Positions 9,917 through 17,710 of a stretch of DNA of 37,603 nucleotides are shown piece by piece. Source of the DNA: Terriglobia bacterium. Lineage in GTDB: Bacteria; Acidobacteriota; Terriglobia; Bryobacterales; Bryobacteraceae. Position 1 is the first letter of the stretch. Each line of letters opens with the position of its first letter. Below the pieces are notes generated by a model. That model made no database searches. It was not told where the DNA came from and saw nothing but the letters and a program-made list of their open reading frames with translations. The stretch is taken from NCBI GenBank assembly GCA_003175985.1, contig PSRJ01000119.1:1-37603 (forward strand), given 5' to 3'. A program made the translations under genes and the position numbers.

Positions 9917-10112
9917 GGTGTCCCGGTGTCCCAGTGTGTCCCAGTGTTTTTCCTATATTTGCCGTGAGCGAATATTGCCTCCGTTCCGTATTCTTCTCCG
10001 CGCGTGCGCGTAAAAAGACTGGGACAATGGGACACCAGTAGATAACAAAGGGACTTAGACTGGGACACCGACTGGGACACGTACTGGGACACCGGCTCAT
10101 GACTGGGACACC
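9917..10112. repeat. Iteron-like cluster of ACTGGGACAC repeats in both orientations
   Basis: On the plus strand ACTGGGACAC occurs at 10059, 10071, 10083 and 10102. The first three are spaced exactly 12 bases apart. Imperfect copies are near 10018 and 10027. The reverse complement GTGTCCCAGT (or a one-base variant) appears at about 9917, 9926 and 9936. The stretch between them is AT-richer (TTTTTCCTATATTTG at about 9946-9960). The cluster fills the space between the excisionase-like gene and the vapE-type gene, and the last copy runs into the final codons of the latter. This arrangement suits a replication origin or an operator for the HTH protein. Confidence 0.75.
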
Positions 10113-12130
10113 CTCCGGTAGCGCCACTCGCGGGCGTTCTTGGGGCCAACTCGGTGCCGCTCCCAGCCCAGCGCCCGAAGGCACGCTGCAATTCGGTTTT
10201 TGTCAGACTGGTTCCAGGTCTCCAGGCGCTTACCGATGCAATGGTGCAGCACGTCATCGATCGTGACGGAGTTGCGGTCGCCGCTGAATGAAGCTACGGC
10301 ATGCCCGCGTTCGTCCATGCGCTCGATCGGTGCTTCCAGCCACTTCGCAATCTGCTCCTGCCAGACATCCGCCTGGTAACGGGCATGCTGTTCCTCCGCA
10401 GCCTCCCTGACCAGCTCGGGATCATCGAGCCACGAGGTGGCACCGGCACGGTACTGATAAAGCGCTTCCGCCCAAAGCTGATCGCGGTCTCGACGGAGTC
10501 CGTCCAGGTCGATCTTCCGGCACCGAACCGGCCAAAAGCGCCGTCCGCCGGTCTCGTCCTTCAACCAGGAGTCGGCGTTGGTGGTCCCCACGAAGACGCA
10601 CTGCCGCGGGACCTGCACGATGCGCCGGCCGTAGGGTAACCGGAACCGCTCTGATTGCTGTGACAGGAAAGCCTTGGCGCGCGCCAGTTCCGCGCGATTG
10701 AGGACATCCAATTCTGATAGTTCCACTATCCAGACGCCCCGCAACTGCATGGAGGCGTCCTTGCTACCCATGTCCGCGAGTTGGTCAGAAAACCACTCGT
10801 CACCGGCCAAAATTCGCGGTACAGTGCTCTTCCCTATCCCCTGCTGCCCCTCCAGTACCAGCACGGAGTCGCACTTTACGCCGGGCTCCATGATCCGCTT
10901 CACGGCTGCAATGAGGAACTTGGCGCCCACCGCCATGGCATAGGAATTCGGGTTTACGCCGCTCGATTCCACGCCGCAATAGTCGATCAGCCAAGTACAA
11001 ATCCGGGGAACACCGTCCCAGGGTGGGAGGCTTTCCAGGTAGTCCCGGACCGGATGGTAGGAGTCGCGCCGGGCGACTGCGTCCACAACCCGGCGGACCA
11101 AATCGGGCTTTACCATAAGCCCGTGGCGCTCCAGGTAACGCACCACCTCGGTATCGAAGTAGTCCTCGATCTCGCGCCCAACCTCCACCGTAACGGGCGA
11201 TGGGGCCGGCTTTAAAATCAGGTAGCCGGAGGTGAACTCGTTGTATCCCAGCACCCCGGTCCAGTCGGGCGAATTCTCCAAGAACAGGGCGACGTTTTCA
11301 TAACAGGAGAGAATGCGCCCTTTCTCGTTCCGTAGTAACCGGCTCTTCCAATCTCCGAACTCCACCGCGGCGATGTCGGCGAACACGCGCTCGGGACCAA
11401 CGTTCGCAAGGCGATCATCAATTCCTTTACCTTCCTTGAGTGGCCACTCTAGGTACCCGACCAGAGCGCCGCGTTGCATAAGGACTGTGGTAAGACTCCA
11501 CCTTGCGGCCCGGACCTTAGGGTTGCTCTGGCAGTCGGCATCGTACCCGATAATGGCCTGACGCCCCTTCCAGGCGACCCTGTCGAAATCCGGGATGACG
11601 CCCTTGACGGGCAAACGCTCCCCGTTGGGACCGTTGATTTTCCCGGTTACGCTGCGGAAGTTCCAGACGCCTGCGACAGCAATCGGCAGAAACCGCGGCG
11701 CGGGGACGCCGTGAAAGGCCAGGCGCCACAATGCTAGCGCTTTGAACTCGCCCTCCACGATGATGACCGGGATGGCCGTGTCCTGCAGCAGGTCAACGGT
11801 AACCCGAGGAGGGAAGTACAGCAAGCTCGGTCGGCCGGAAGGTTGCAGATATTTGTTTTTCTCCCGAGCGGTACCATCGCTTCTGTACTCCAGATCAGGA
11901 TGGTCGAGCCGCTCACGGTACTCACGGATGTGGCCATGGTCCCATGGGGCTACGTTCGGGATGATGATCCCCGACAGATCGCCGCGGCTGCGTCCGAACA
12001 TCTCCCGACCCGTGATGGAGTCAACCCGACGTAATCCCGCGGCATCTGCACCTTCGCGCGTGATCCAGCGGGCCGCCAGCGCTTCGTAGTCGGCATCGGT
12101 CAGGGCACACCCCCAGAAAGTCGTGGGCAC
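10097..12130 (-). CDS. DUF3854-VapE family primase/helicase-like replication protein
   Basis: This is a 677-residue protein. The N-terminal half has a Toprim-like DUF3854 region: YLQPSGRPSLLYFP at 95-107, VIIVEGEFKALA at 122-133 and IGYDAD at 194-199. The C-terminal half is a virulence-associated-E-type P-loop ATPase: Walker A GQQGIGKST at 428-436, an acidic strand WIVELSELD, then GTTNADSWLKDETGGRRFWP with the sensor and arginine positions. A short winged-helix-like tail follows. Proteins of this type replicate phage satellites and integrative elements. Spacing to the upstream gene at 12133 is only 2 bases, so the two are very likely co-transcribed. The stop codon lies inside the repeat cluster. 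Start ATG 12130 fits the operon spacing. Confidence 0.92.
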   Translation of the reverse strand: MPTTFWGCALTDADYEALAARWITREGADAAGLRRVDSITGREMFGRSRGDLSGIIIPNVAPWDHGHIREYRERLDHPDLEYRSDGTAREKNKYLQPSGRPSLLYFPPRVTVDLLQDTAIPVIIVEGEFKALALWRLAFHGVPAPRFLPIAVAGVWNFRSVTGKINGPNGERLPVKGVIPDFDRVAWKGRQAIIGYDADCQSNPKVRAARWSLTTVLMQRGALVGYLEWPLKEGKGIDDRLANVGPERVFADIAAVEFGDWKSRLLRNEKGRILSCYENVALFLENSPDWTGVLGYNEFTSGYLILKPAPSPVTVEVGREIEDYFDTEVVRYLERHGLMVKPDLVRRVVDAVARRDSYHPVRDYLESLPPWDGVPRICTWLIDYCGVESSGVNPNSYAMAVGAKFLIAAVKRIMEPGVKCDSVLVLEGQQGIGKSTVPRILAGDEWFSDQLADMGSKDASMQLRGVWIVELSELDVLNRAELARAKAFLSQQSERFRLPYGRRIVQVPRQCVFVGTTNADSWLKDETGGRRFWPVRCRKIDLDGLRRDRDQLWAEALYQYRAGATSWLDDPELVREAAEEQHARYQADVWQEQIAKWLEAPIERMDERGHAVASFSGDRNSVTIDDVLHHCIGKRLETWNQSDKNRIAACLRALGWERHRVGPKNAREWRYRRVSQS

Positions 12131-12132
12131 GA

Positions 12133-12456
12133 TCAGAACTCCTCGCAGGAGCGCTCCAGAATCACCCGAAACGGAAGGCCATGCTGTACCTCAATGTCCA
12201 CGGCCCCGTGACCGACTGTGCTCAGATACTCGAACAGATGGGCAAAGGTTTTGTGCAGGGTATCATTGCTGCCGGCATGCGTCAGCCGCTCCTGCGATCC
12301 CAGCTTGATCGACTGCATTACTCGCGGCGCAGGATCATATGTCGGTTGACCACCACGGATCAGGAGATTCTCGATCAAACCGAATCCGAGCGCCTCAATA
12401 ATCTCCACGGTCCGTTGCTGGCTCTGGCCAAGGCATTGTTTTCGGACTCCAAGCAT
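12133..12456 (-). CDS. Small element-borne protein of unknown function upstream of the VapE gene
   Basis: This is a 107-residue protein with no motif I can name. It looks real because the sequence is protein-like (RTVEIIEALGFGLIENLLIR, then a Pro-rich link and LFEYLSTVGHGAVDIEVQHG) and because it ends 2 bases before the replication gene start. The ribosome site before ATG 12456 is weak. It may be a replication accessory or control protein of the element; that is only a guess from position. Confidence 0.65.
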   Translation of the reverse strand: MLGVRKQCLGQSQQRTVEIIEALGFGLIENLLIRGGQPTYDPAPRVMQSIKLGSQERLTHAGSNDTLHKTFAHLFEYLSTVGHGAVDIEVQHGLPFRVILERSCEEF

Positions 12457-12541
12457 CTGCCGTTAGGCTAGGGCCAAGGCGCGAAAAGCGCACTGCTTTG
12501 AGGCGAGGCGTAACCCGCAAACGACTGAAAATTAAAGGATT

Positions 12542-12561
12542 AAAAAGTTACTAAAGGTAAC
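12542..12561 (-). terminator. Weak intrinsic terminator after the QueC-like operon
   Basis: Read on the minus strand, GTTAC-CTTTA-GTAAC (12561-12547) forms a 5-bp stem. It is followed directly by five T residues (12546-12542) and then AATCC. It sits 38 bases after the stop of the QueC-like gene and before the 12456 gene. The stem is short, so it may be inefficient. Confidence 0.4.
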
Positions 12562-12598
12562 GGTAGGCGGATCGATGTAACTCAAGCGGCTGAACACG

Positions 12599-14344
12599 TC
12601 ATTTAACAATTTTGGAGTTCCTGGAGAGCCATACCTTCACTGAGTTCTGGTGAACAGATTTCCACGCTTCCGGCCACGACAAATGCGCCCATGCTGCAGC
12701 GGGCGGACGGGGAGCATTTCCAAGACTCTTGCACATCATCTGAGCACTCATATTCTCACCCTTCATTTGGCGGATTCTCGCTCGGATTTCCTGGATCGAC
12801 TTCTCAGGCTGCTTCCGACGGGGCTTTAGATTGACAGCCGACCGTCGGAGCTTGGGCTTTGATGATGTAATTTCAGGTGAATTCGCAGTGCGGTAGCGTT
12901 CTGCGACTGCAAGTACAATCGCGCAACTCGCGGGTAACCGGCCCTCGCGAATCTCGGACGCGTGCTCCGCAATCGCTTTGTCCATCACTCGGCACACTTC
13001 GCTAGCGTGTTCGCTGAAGAGCCCAACCAGGTTTTCAGCGACTTGATTTGAGGACAGCGGAGCGAGATGCCGGAGCACGCGGCTGATCTCACCATAGGTC
13101 TGCACCAACTGTAATTCGTTCATGCGGCCTAGATCGGTCGCAACGCGAATAAAGCTTTCCACCAGAGTACGATCCTTTTCTTCCAGCCGCATCCCGGTAA
13201 GAAGATCCACCCCATAAAGACTGCTGCAATCATCTTCAGCATAGGCGCTGGCAAGAGTAGCGAAACGCCGCCACACACATTGTGAGCATCTCCCACAGTG
13301 CGGGTGTTCAGCCGTCTGCTCGTGGGTGTGCATACAACTGACGCTCTGCGATATCAGGTCGCCGCAGCCCGCTTCCCCAATGAGGTTAACAACCTGTGCC
13401 TTCGTATTCCAGAGGAACGGATTCTCGACTGAAAAGTCGGCTCCGATTAAGTTGCTGAACAGTTCCGCAAACCCGGCAAGAGTTTGTGGATGAGTTGTGC
13501 GAGTCGCCCGGGCACCGATGGCTTGTTCGCTGATTGGAAGGTTCAAGCTGACAACGCCGTTTTCATAAAATCGAATGCGCTGGAGTTGAAAAACATGCGC
13601 AACTGCGAATGCGAGGACCGCATATAGGAACGAACGAGTCCTTTGCGTATATTCGCGTGCGCTGAGTCCACGTTTATGAACCCAGACCGGCACGTGTATG
13701 GGAGGGCATGTCTTGCAAACGTCTTGCAATCGCTTTACAAGCTCCTTTTGGCGGCTGAATATTTTGGGTGTAGAGCGATGGCTTACCAACGCTAATCGGC
13801 GTTGTTCTCGCACTGCTTCCTTGACGGCGCCGCCGAGCGAGTCCAACCCGCCGGAAAAAAGAATTACCTCATCAACACCCGGCGCCGGTACGTGGCCATC
13901 TTCGAATTTCAAGTACTGCTGCATCGGGATGGGATTCGTCAGTTTCGAGAAATGGAAGTCGTAAGTGTCTTCCGATAAAAAAGTCAACGTCCTTCTGAGG
14001 GCCTCGACGATTGGGTGCGCCGACCACATGCCGGGCGCCCGCACAGGGATGTGAAAGACAAAAGGCCGGCGCCAACTGGCACCTACGTCCATGACCCCCT
14101 CGCCGCCGCGGGGTATCTGTTGGTCGGCACAATAGATATAGGCGGCGATCTCCACGAGATCAGCGACGAAATCCGGCACGTTGGTCGCGAGTTTTCGGCT
14201 GATGTCGACTATTTCAAGGTCAATATTCCGGTCGTCGCCACTGAGTTTAAGACGAAGCGCGTCGTGTGCCTTTACGCGCGATGGCAGAGGCGCTTCACCG
14301 CACACGATGACGTGCTCACCGGCCAGCGTCCGCCCCCTGTTCAA
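12599..14344 (-). CDS. QueC-like ATP-pyrophosphatase (QatC-related), probable defence protein
   Basis: This protein of up to 581 residues is centred on a QueC-like PP-loop domain: SGGLDS at 164-169, a conserved-looking ENGVVSLNLP at 261-270 and TRTTHP at 281-286. A zinc-site pattern follows: C337, then HCGRCSQC with C350, C353 and C356. QueC makes 7-cyano-7-deazaguanine from carboxydeazaguanine. It is about 230 residues long, so this protein has about 150 extra N-terminal residues and a 200-residue C-terminal extension with a basic linker. Such long QueC-like proteins occur in defence systems (Qat, type IV CBASS) rather than in queuosine synthesis. No queD, queE or queF gene is nearby. The TTG start at 14344 overlaps the upstream gene by 29 bases. 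GTG 14305, shortly after that gene's stop and preceded by GGTGAG, is an equally good start. Confidence 0.88.
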   Translation of the reverse strand: MNRGRTLAGEHVIVCGEAPLPSRVKAHDALRLKLSGDDRNIDLEIVDISRKLATNVPDFVADLVEIAAYIYCADQQIPRGGEGVMDVGASWRRPFVFHIPVRAPGMWSAHPIVEALRRTLTFLSEDTYDFHFSKLTNPIPMQQYLKFEDGHVPAPGVDEVILFSGGLDSLGGAVKEAVREQRRLALVSHRSTPKIFSRQKELVKRLQDVCKTCPPIHVPVWVHKRGLSAREYTQRTRSFLYAVLAFAVAHVFQLQRIRFYENGVVSLNLPISEQAIGARATRTTHPQTLAGFAELFSNLIGADFSVENPFLWNTKAQVVNLIGEAGCGDLISQSVSCMHTHEQTAEHPHCGRCSQCVWRRFATLASAYAEDDCSSLYGVDLLTGMRLEEKDRTLVESFIRVATDLGRMNELQLVQTYGEISRVLRHLAPLSSNQVAENLVGLFSEHASEVCRVMDKAIAEHASEIREGRLPASCAIVLAVAERYRTANSPEITSSKPKLRRSAVNLKPRRKQPEKSIQEIRARIRQMKGENMSAQMMCKSLGNAPRPPAAAWAHLSWPEAWKSVHQNSVKVWLSRNSKIVK

Positions 14345-15071
14345 GCTCGGCTTTAAGTTTGTCTATTGCATGCCGGACAAATCCGGCCGCTTTCCTGGGT
14401 GTGATCCCACCTCGATAGTTCGCCTTCGAAAACCATTCCTCCGCGAATCGCTCGACAATTTTCGAAGCCTGTCGGCAATGCAGCCGCAGAGCCTCCCGGA
14501 ATTCCCGATTCGCATTAACACCTCGGAGCTGATTCGAGAGCTCCCGGCTTAGAAAGTACGCCAGATATCGCTCCGTCAACCGTGCGAAAAAGTCGCGGGC
14601 GAGCAACGAGAAATTCGTGGGCGTTGCTAGTTTGGCCAGAGCCTGGCGAGTGTCGGCCGGTCCGAATAGCGTCTCTGTACGTTGTCCGAGAGCAGAGGCA
14701 AGGGTTTCGGACGCTCCCAACTGCGCCATCTCCCCAAGATCACTGCGGCCGCCGTTGCGGTAGATGTGTTCATCAACGCCATCCGAAAACCCGCCCACTA
14801 CATCCAGAACGGTTGGTTCCGCGGGGACAGAAATGCCAATTTTTTCGAGCGCCTGAAGGAAGTCTGTTTGGCGCGCACAGAGTGGGATCTGGGTTAACAG
14901 CCAGAATGAATGGACGAGAACGGGATCGCGCGATGCATGTTCGAGGCCGGATTTCGAGGCGTTGAGGGTCGCAACGGCGATTTCCGCAGTACCGCTTCCA
15001 GCGCGTAACAGCCCAACAACTTCTTGCCACTTGCGTGTCCGTGGCAACCTGCCGAGCCGTATGTGACCCAT
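14316..15071 (-). CDS. Unknown-family partner protein of the QueC-like gene
   Basis: This is a 251-residue, mostly helical, soluble protein with no recognised family. Distinct stretches are LVHSFWLLTQIPLCARQ, GGRSDLGEMAQLGASETL, LLARDFFARLTERYLAYFLS and LRLHCRQASKIVERFAEEWF, and it ends in a charged tail. Its end overlaps the QueC-like gene start, a sign of translational coupling, so the two probably form one functional unit. It does not resemble QatB, which has a Gly/Ser-rich start, nor the ATPase QatA or the TatD-type QatD. ATG 15071 is chosen because the protein-like sequence (MGHIRLGRLPRTRKWQEVVG) starts there. The ribosome site is weak. Confidence 0.78.
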   Translation of the reverse strand: MGHIRLGRLPRTRKWQEVVGLLRAGSGTAEIAVATLNASKSGLEHASRDPVLVHSFWLLTQIPLCARQTDFLQALEKIGISVPAEPTVLDVVGGFSDGVDEHIYRNGGRSDLGEMAQLGASETLASALGQRTETLFGPADTRQALAKLATPTNFSLLARDFFARLTERYLAYFLSRELSNQLRGVNANREFREALRLHCRQASKIVERFAEEWFSKANYRGGITPRKAAGFVRHAIDKLKAELEQGADAGR

Positions 15072-15480
15072 ATGCCGTAGAGGCGCCGATTTGAAATCGA
15101 CATTGGCATTTTTATCAAATTAATACTCAGGCCGCAACAGCTTGCGATTGTTAACACGATAATAATAGGGTGGCATCGTCGAACGGCAACGACGCCCGAA
15201 CGCGCGCCCGATTTCGGCAGGCTGCTTAGAGCCCAACTGCGGCCAGCGCCGTCAGGCTTAAGCCACGCTTCCCTTGGCAGCCAAAATTGCGAATCAGCCG
15301 CCGTCAACTCGCCCCCCGCCTCTTCGCCTCTTTCTCACTTCCACTCTTCGTTCACCGTCTCGGCGATGTCCCGTCCTCGAGGCGCTTCGAGAGTGATCGT
15401 CTCGCCCCAACTGCATCGCCCTGGGTGACGTGGATTGCTGCGGGTCGGGACCCCGGAGCATTGCCTACCGATATTGCGGA
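15072..15480. other. Spacer between the QueC-like operon and the HsdR_N-RAMA gene
   Basis: This is 409 bases with no convincing gene. The part next to the operon (15100-15175) is AT-rich and probably holds the minus-strand promoter of the QueC-like pair, but no clear -35/-10 pair could be fixed. The remainder (15180-15480) is GC-rich. A plus-strand frame from 15287 has no protein-like features. Confidence 0.4.
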
Positions 15481-16611
15481 CTATCGTCCCCCGGACGAAG
15501 TGACCATGTGAAGGCGGTCGATTGGACGTTGAGGTGGGCTTTTCAAGTATTGCTGTCGAAGGACATCGATTTCCATCAACTTCCCTGATTCATTGCGGAA
15601 CTTCCAAAATGTCCATCCGTTCGTTTGCGGGTATGCGCGGTCTGGGGGAGAGCCGATTACGGACTTCCTCGCCATCCCGCCAGCCGTAGATAATGAATCG
15701 TAGGAGATGCTGTCGAGCAAAACCGTACCGTCTGTCTGCACAACTGCCTTAAGGTGGACTCCCTTGTATTCCTTTTCCAAACCGAGAGGAGCATTGATGA
15801 GGCCAGCGGCGATTAAATCTGTAAGCCGTACCTCAAGGTTGGTGAGAGATTTCTTCTTTTCCGCCCGCGCCCGACTGGTTCTGGGCCCATTTCCTGGTCG
15901 CGTTTGCTTGCTCTTCGCATCAACATTGACACGGACGACTGGAAACTCCAGTCTAATGGGAGCTGCCCTTTTGAGCGATGCCAATATTTCTGATCGACCC
16001 AGCCCCGTCGTCTTTTTGCGCAGCAACTTTATAAGTTCCAAGTCCTCCGTTTTGAAGAGTTGCTCTACTGCTCCTTTGACTTTTCTGTCAACGAAATGGG
16101 CGTTCCACAGCACGTTCAGGAGGTTTTCCCCCATCTTCTCCTTCGACAACAACGTCAACGTCTGAAGCGTGTGTATCTGCTGGCCCTCATCGGAGATCGA
16201 AATACGAACGCTGCGAAACAGCTTTTCGTCAACATCCACTTCGGCGTGCGCGTTGTAGAGACGATACTCGTCCCCATCCGTCAGGACGCACCAGCGCACT
16301 CCAACGACAGTGGCATATCCCAATACCTGAGAGGCCCATTTTCGGTTCGTAAGGTCCTCGCCCAGTGCCTTTGCCTCGATGAACAGGCGCGGCTCTCGGA
16401 TCAAGAACAGGGCGTAATCGACGGGCTTGTCCTGCGGTTTCCGCTTGTATTCGCGCCGCACCTCTTCAAGTTCCTCGATATCCCAGCCCAATGCGGACAG
16501 CAGTGGTTCAATGAGAGTGGCCTTTGTATTTTCCTCCCCGATTACTTCTCGTCTGTCCCGGATATCGTGAATCCGTTTTCTCAGCTTTGCAACTATGCTC
16601 TCAATCGCCAT
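15481..16611 (-). CDS. HsdR_N-type nuclease domain protein with C-terminal RAMA domain
   Basis: This is a 376-residue protein if started at ATG 16611. A longer frame to TTG 16653 is possible but looks less protein-like. Residues 1-170 resemble the type I restriction HsdR_N nuclease: TKATLIEPLLSALGWD at 29-44, D65 in VDYALF, and E79/K81 in FIEAKALG, giving a PD-(D/E)XK-like D-E-K set. There is no SF2 helicase, so it is not a full HsdR. The C-terminus (about 250-340) looks like a RAMA domain: LTDLIAAGLINAPL, YKGVHLKAVV and a closing NGWTFWKF. RAMA domains are linked to recognition of modified DNA. The combination suggests a modification-dependent or restriction-linked nuclease. The gene is divergent from the HNH endonuclease with a 124-base spacer. 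No methyltransferase or specificity subunit is nearby. Confidence 0.85.
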   Translation of the reverse strand: MAIESIVAKLRKRIHDIRDRREVIGEENTKATLIEPLLSALGWDIEELEEVRREYKRKPQDKPVDYALFLIREPRLFIEAKALGEDLTNRKWASQVLGYATVVGVRWCVLTDGDEYRLYNAHAEVDVDEKLFRSVRISISDEGQQIHTLQTLTLLSKEKMGENLLNVLWNAHFVDRKVKGAVEQLFKTEDLELIKLLRKKTTGLGRSEILASLKRAAPIRLEFPVVRVNVDAKSKQTRPGNGPRTSRARAEKKKSLTNLEVRLTDLIAAGLINAPLGLEKEYKGVHLKAVVQTDGTVLLDSISYDSLSTAGGMARKSVIGSPPDRAYPQTNGWTFWKFRNESGKLMEIDVLRQQYLKSPPQRPIDRLHMVTSSGGR

Positions 16612-16735
16612 CGGATCACCACGTCGTTCGCTTAGATGAACCCGTTCCAACAAATAGATTTGGCCGCACGACTATGAAGTAACCGATTAGAATATCACCT
16701 CTCGGCATCGTTCGCTTATTTGAGCTCTAGCCGCA

Positions 16736-17677
16736 GTGGACGACGCGAGCGTCCAGTATTATAAGAGAAATGTGAACGACCTCATTGCACGCGAGCTTCG
16801 ACATCGACTAGACCTGTGGCAACATCTCGACGCAGATGGAGGCGCCCTGAAGGTCAAACCACAGCAACTCCGAGACCTTGGCATTTATGGCGGTGCCCAG
16901 GGGATCTGGGTAGACAAGAAGCGGACCGGGAAGCTGACGGCAGATGGGGTCGGTATTTCCGTAGGCCTCCTACACACCGGCACGTCATACTCTGACGACC
17001 TCTCGGAGGATGGTGTTCTTTACCATTACCCCTCAACACAACGCGCGGGCGAACGAGACGTTGCCGAAGTAAACAGCACCAAGGCCGCCGGAAACCTTGG
17101 CTTGCCCCTTTTTGTCATCACTCCAGGCCCAACCTCAGGCGAAAGGCGTGTTCGCCTTGCATGGATTGAGGATTGGGACGATCGGGCCAGGATTTTTTTG
17201 ATCAGATTTGGGGGACATCGCGTGAATCCCCTCCTACAGAATCTCCAAGACGATTTGCCATTTGAACTGCTCAGCCAGCGCTCGCGGCGAACGACTGCAA
17301 CCGATGCCCGGGTGGGCCAGCAGCGTTTCAAATTCCTCGTAATAAAAAGGTATGGCCCTGCTTGCGCAGTTTGTGGGATCGATCTAATGGACGTTCTTGA
17401 TGCGGCCCACCTATGTCCAAAAGAAGAGAATGGGTCGGACGATCCCCGGAACGGCCTCGTATTATGTGCGCTACATCATCGGGCATTTGATGCCAAACTC
17501 TTCGTTGTGGACCCGGAAACAACCAAAATCGAATTCAAGGCAGGTGGCCCGCGCGGGGATGATTTGCGCATAACACGCATTTCGCTCGCGCATCTTTCAT
17601 CGCAGCCACATCGGAAAGCTCTCGAATGGCGCTGGGCAAAATGGACGGCAGCGCGAGGCGAGGCCGCAAAGGCCTAA
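16736..17677 (+). CDS. HNH endonuclease with SRA/YDG-like N-terminal domain
   Basis: This is a 313-residue protein. Residues 45-160 (GIYGGAQGIWVDKKRTGKLT, LLHTGTSYSDDLS, YHYPSTQRAGERDVAEVNST, LPLFVI) look like the SRA/YDG-like modified-base reader of McrA-type restriction enzymes. Residues 200-260 are an HNH nuclease: zinc cysteines C210/C213 in CAVCG, H225 in DAAHL, N239 in DDPRNGL, C244, and H247/H248. It probably cuts foreign DNA carrying modified cytosines; that is inferred from the family. The start is GTG 16736 with a poor ribosome site, and GTG near 16769 is an alternative. It is the only long forward gene in the island and converges on the second recombinase, with only 33 bases between the two stops. 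Confidence 0.88.
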   Translation: MDDASVQYYKRNVNDLIARELRHRLDLWQHLDADGGALKVKPQQLRDLGIYGGAQGIWVDKKRTGKLTADGVGISVGLLHTGTSYSDDLSEDGVLYHYPSTQRAGERDVAEVNSTKAAGNLGLPLFVITPGPTSGERRVRLAWIEDWDDRARIFLIRFGGHRVNPLLQNLQDDLPFELLSQRSRRTTATDARVGQQRFKFLVIKRYGPACAVCGIDLMDVLDAAHLCPKEENGSDDPRNGLVLCALHHRAFDAKLFVVDPETTKIEFKAGGPRGDDLRITRISLAHLSSQPHRKALEWRWAKWTAARGEAAKA

Positions 17678-17710
17678 ATACGTTTTCTCGCACACCGTTC
17701 GGGCACGTTG

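Noticed and set aside
9917..10112. CRISPR array
   Set aside because: Repeats are only about 10 bases, spaced 12-19 bases and in both orientations, with no spacers of constant length and no cas genes in the window.
12599..14344. Housekeeping queuosine biosynthesis gene queC
   Set aside because: The protein is more than twice the normal length, has no queD/E/F neighbours and sits in an island with defence genes.
12599..15071. Complete Qat system or type IV CBASS
   Set aside because: No KAP-type ATPase, QatB, TatD nuclease, CD-NTase, TGT or OGG-like gene is adjacent; only the QueC-like component is shared.
15481..16611. Complete type I restriction-modification system
   Set aside because: There is no SF2 helicase in the protein and no HsdM or HsdS gene nearby; only an HsdR_N-like domain plus RAMA is present.
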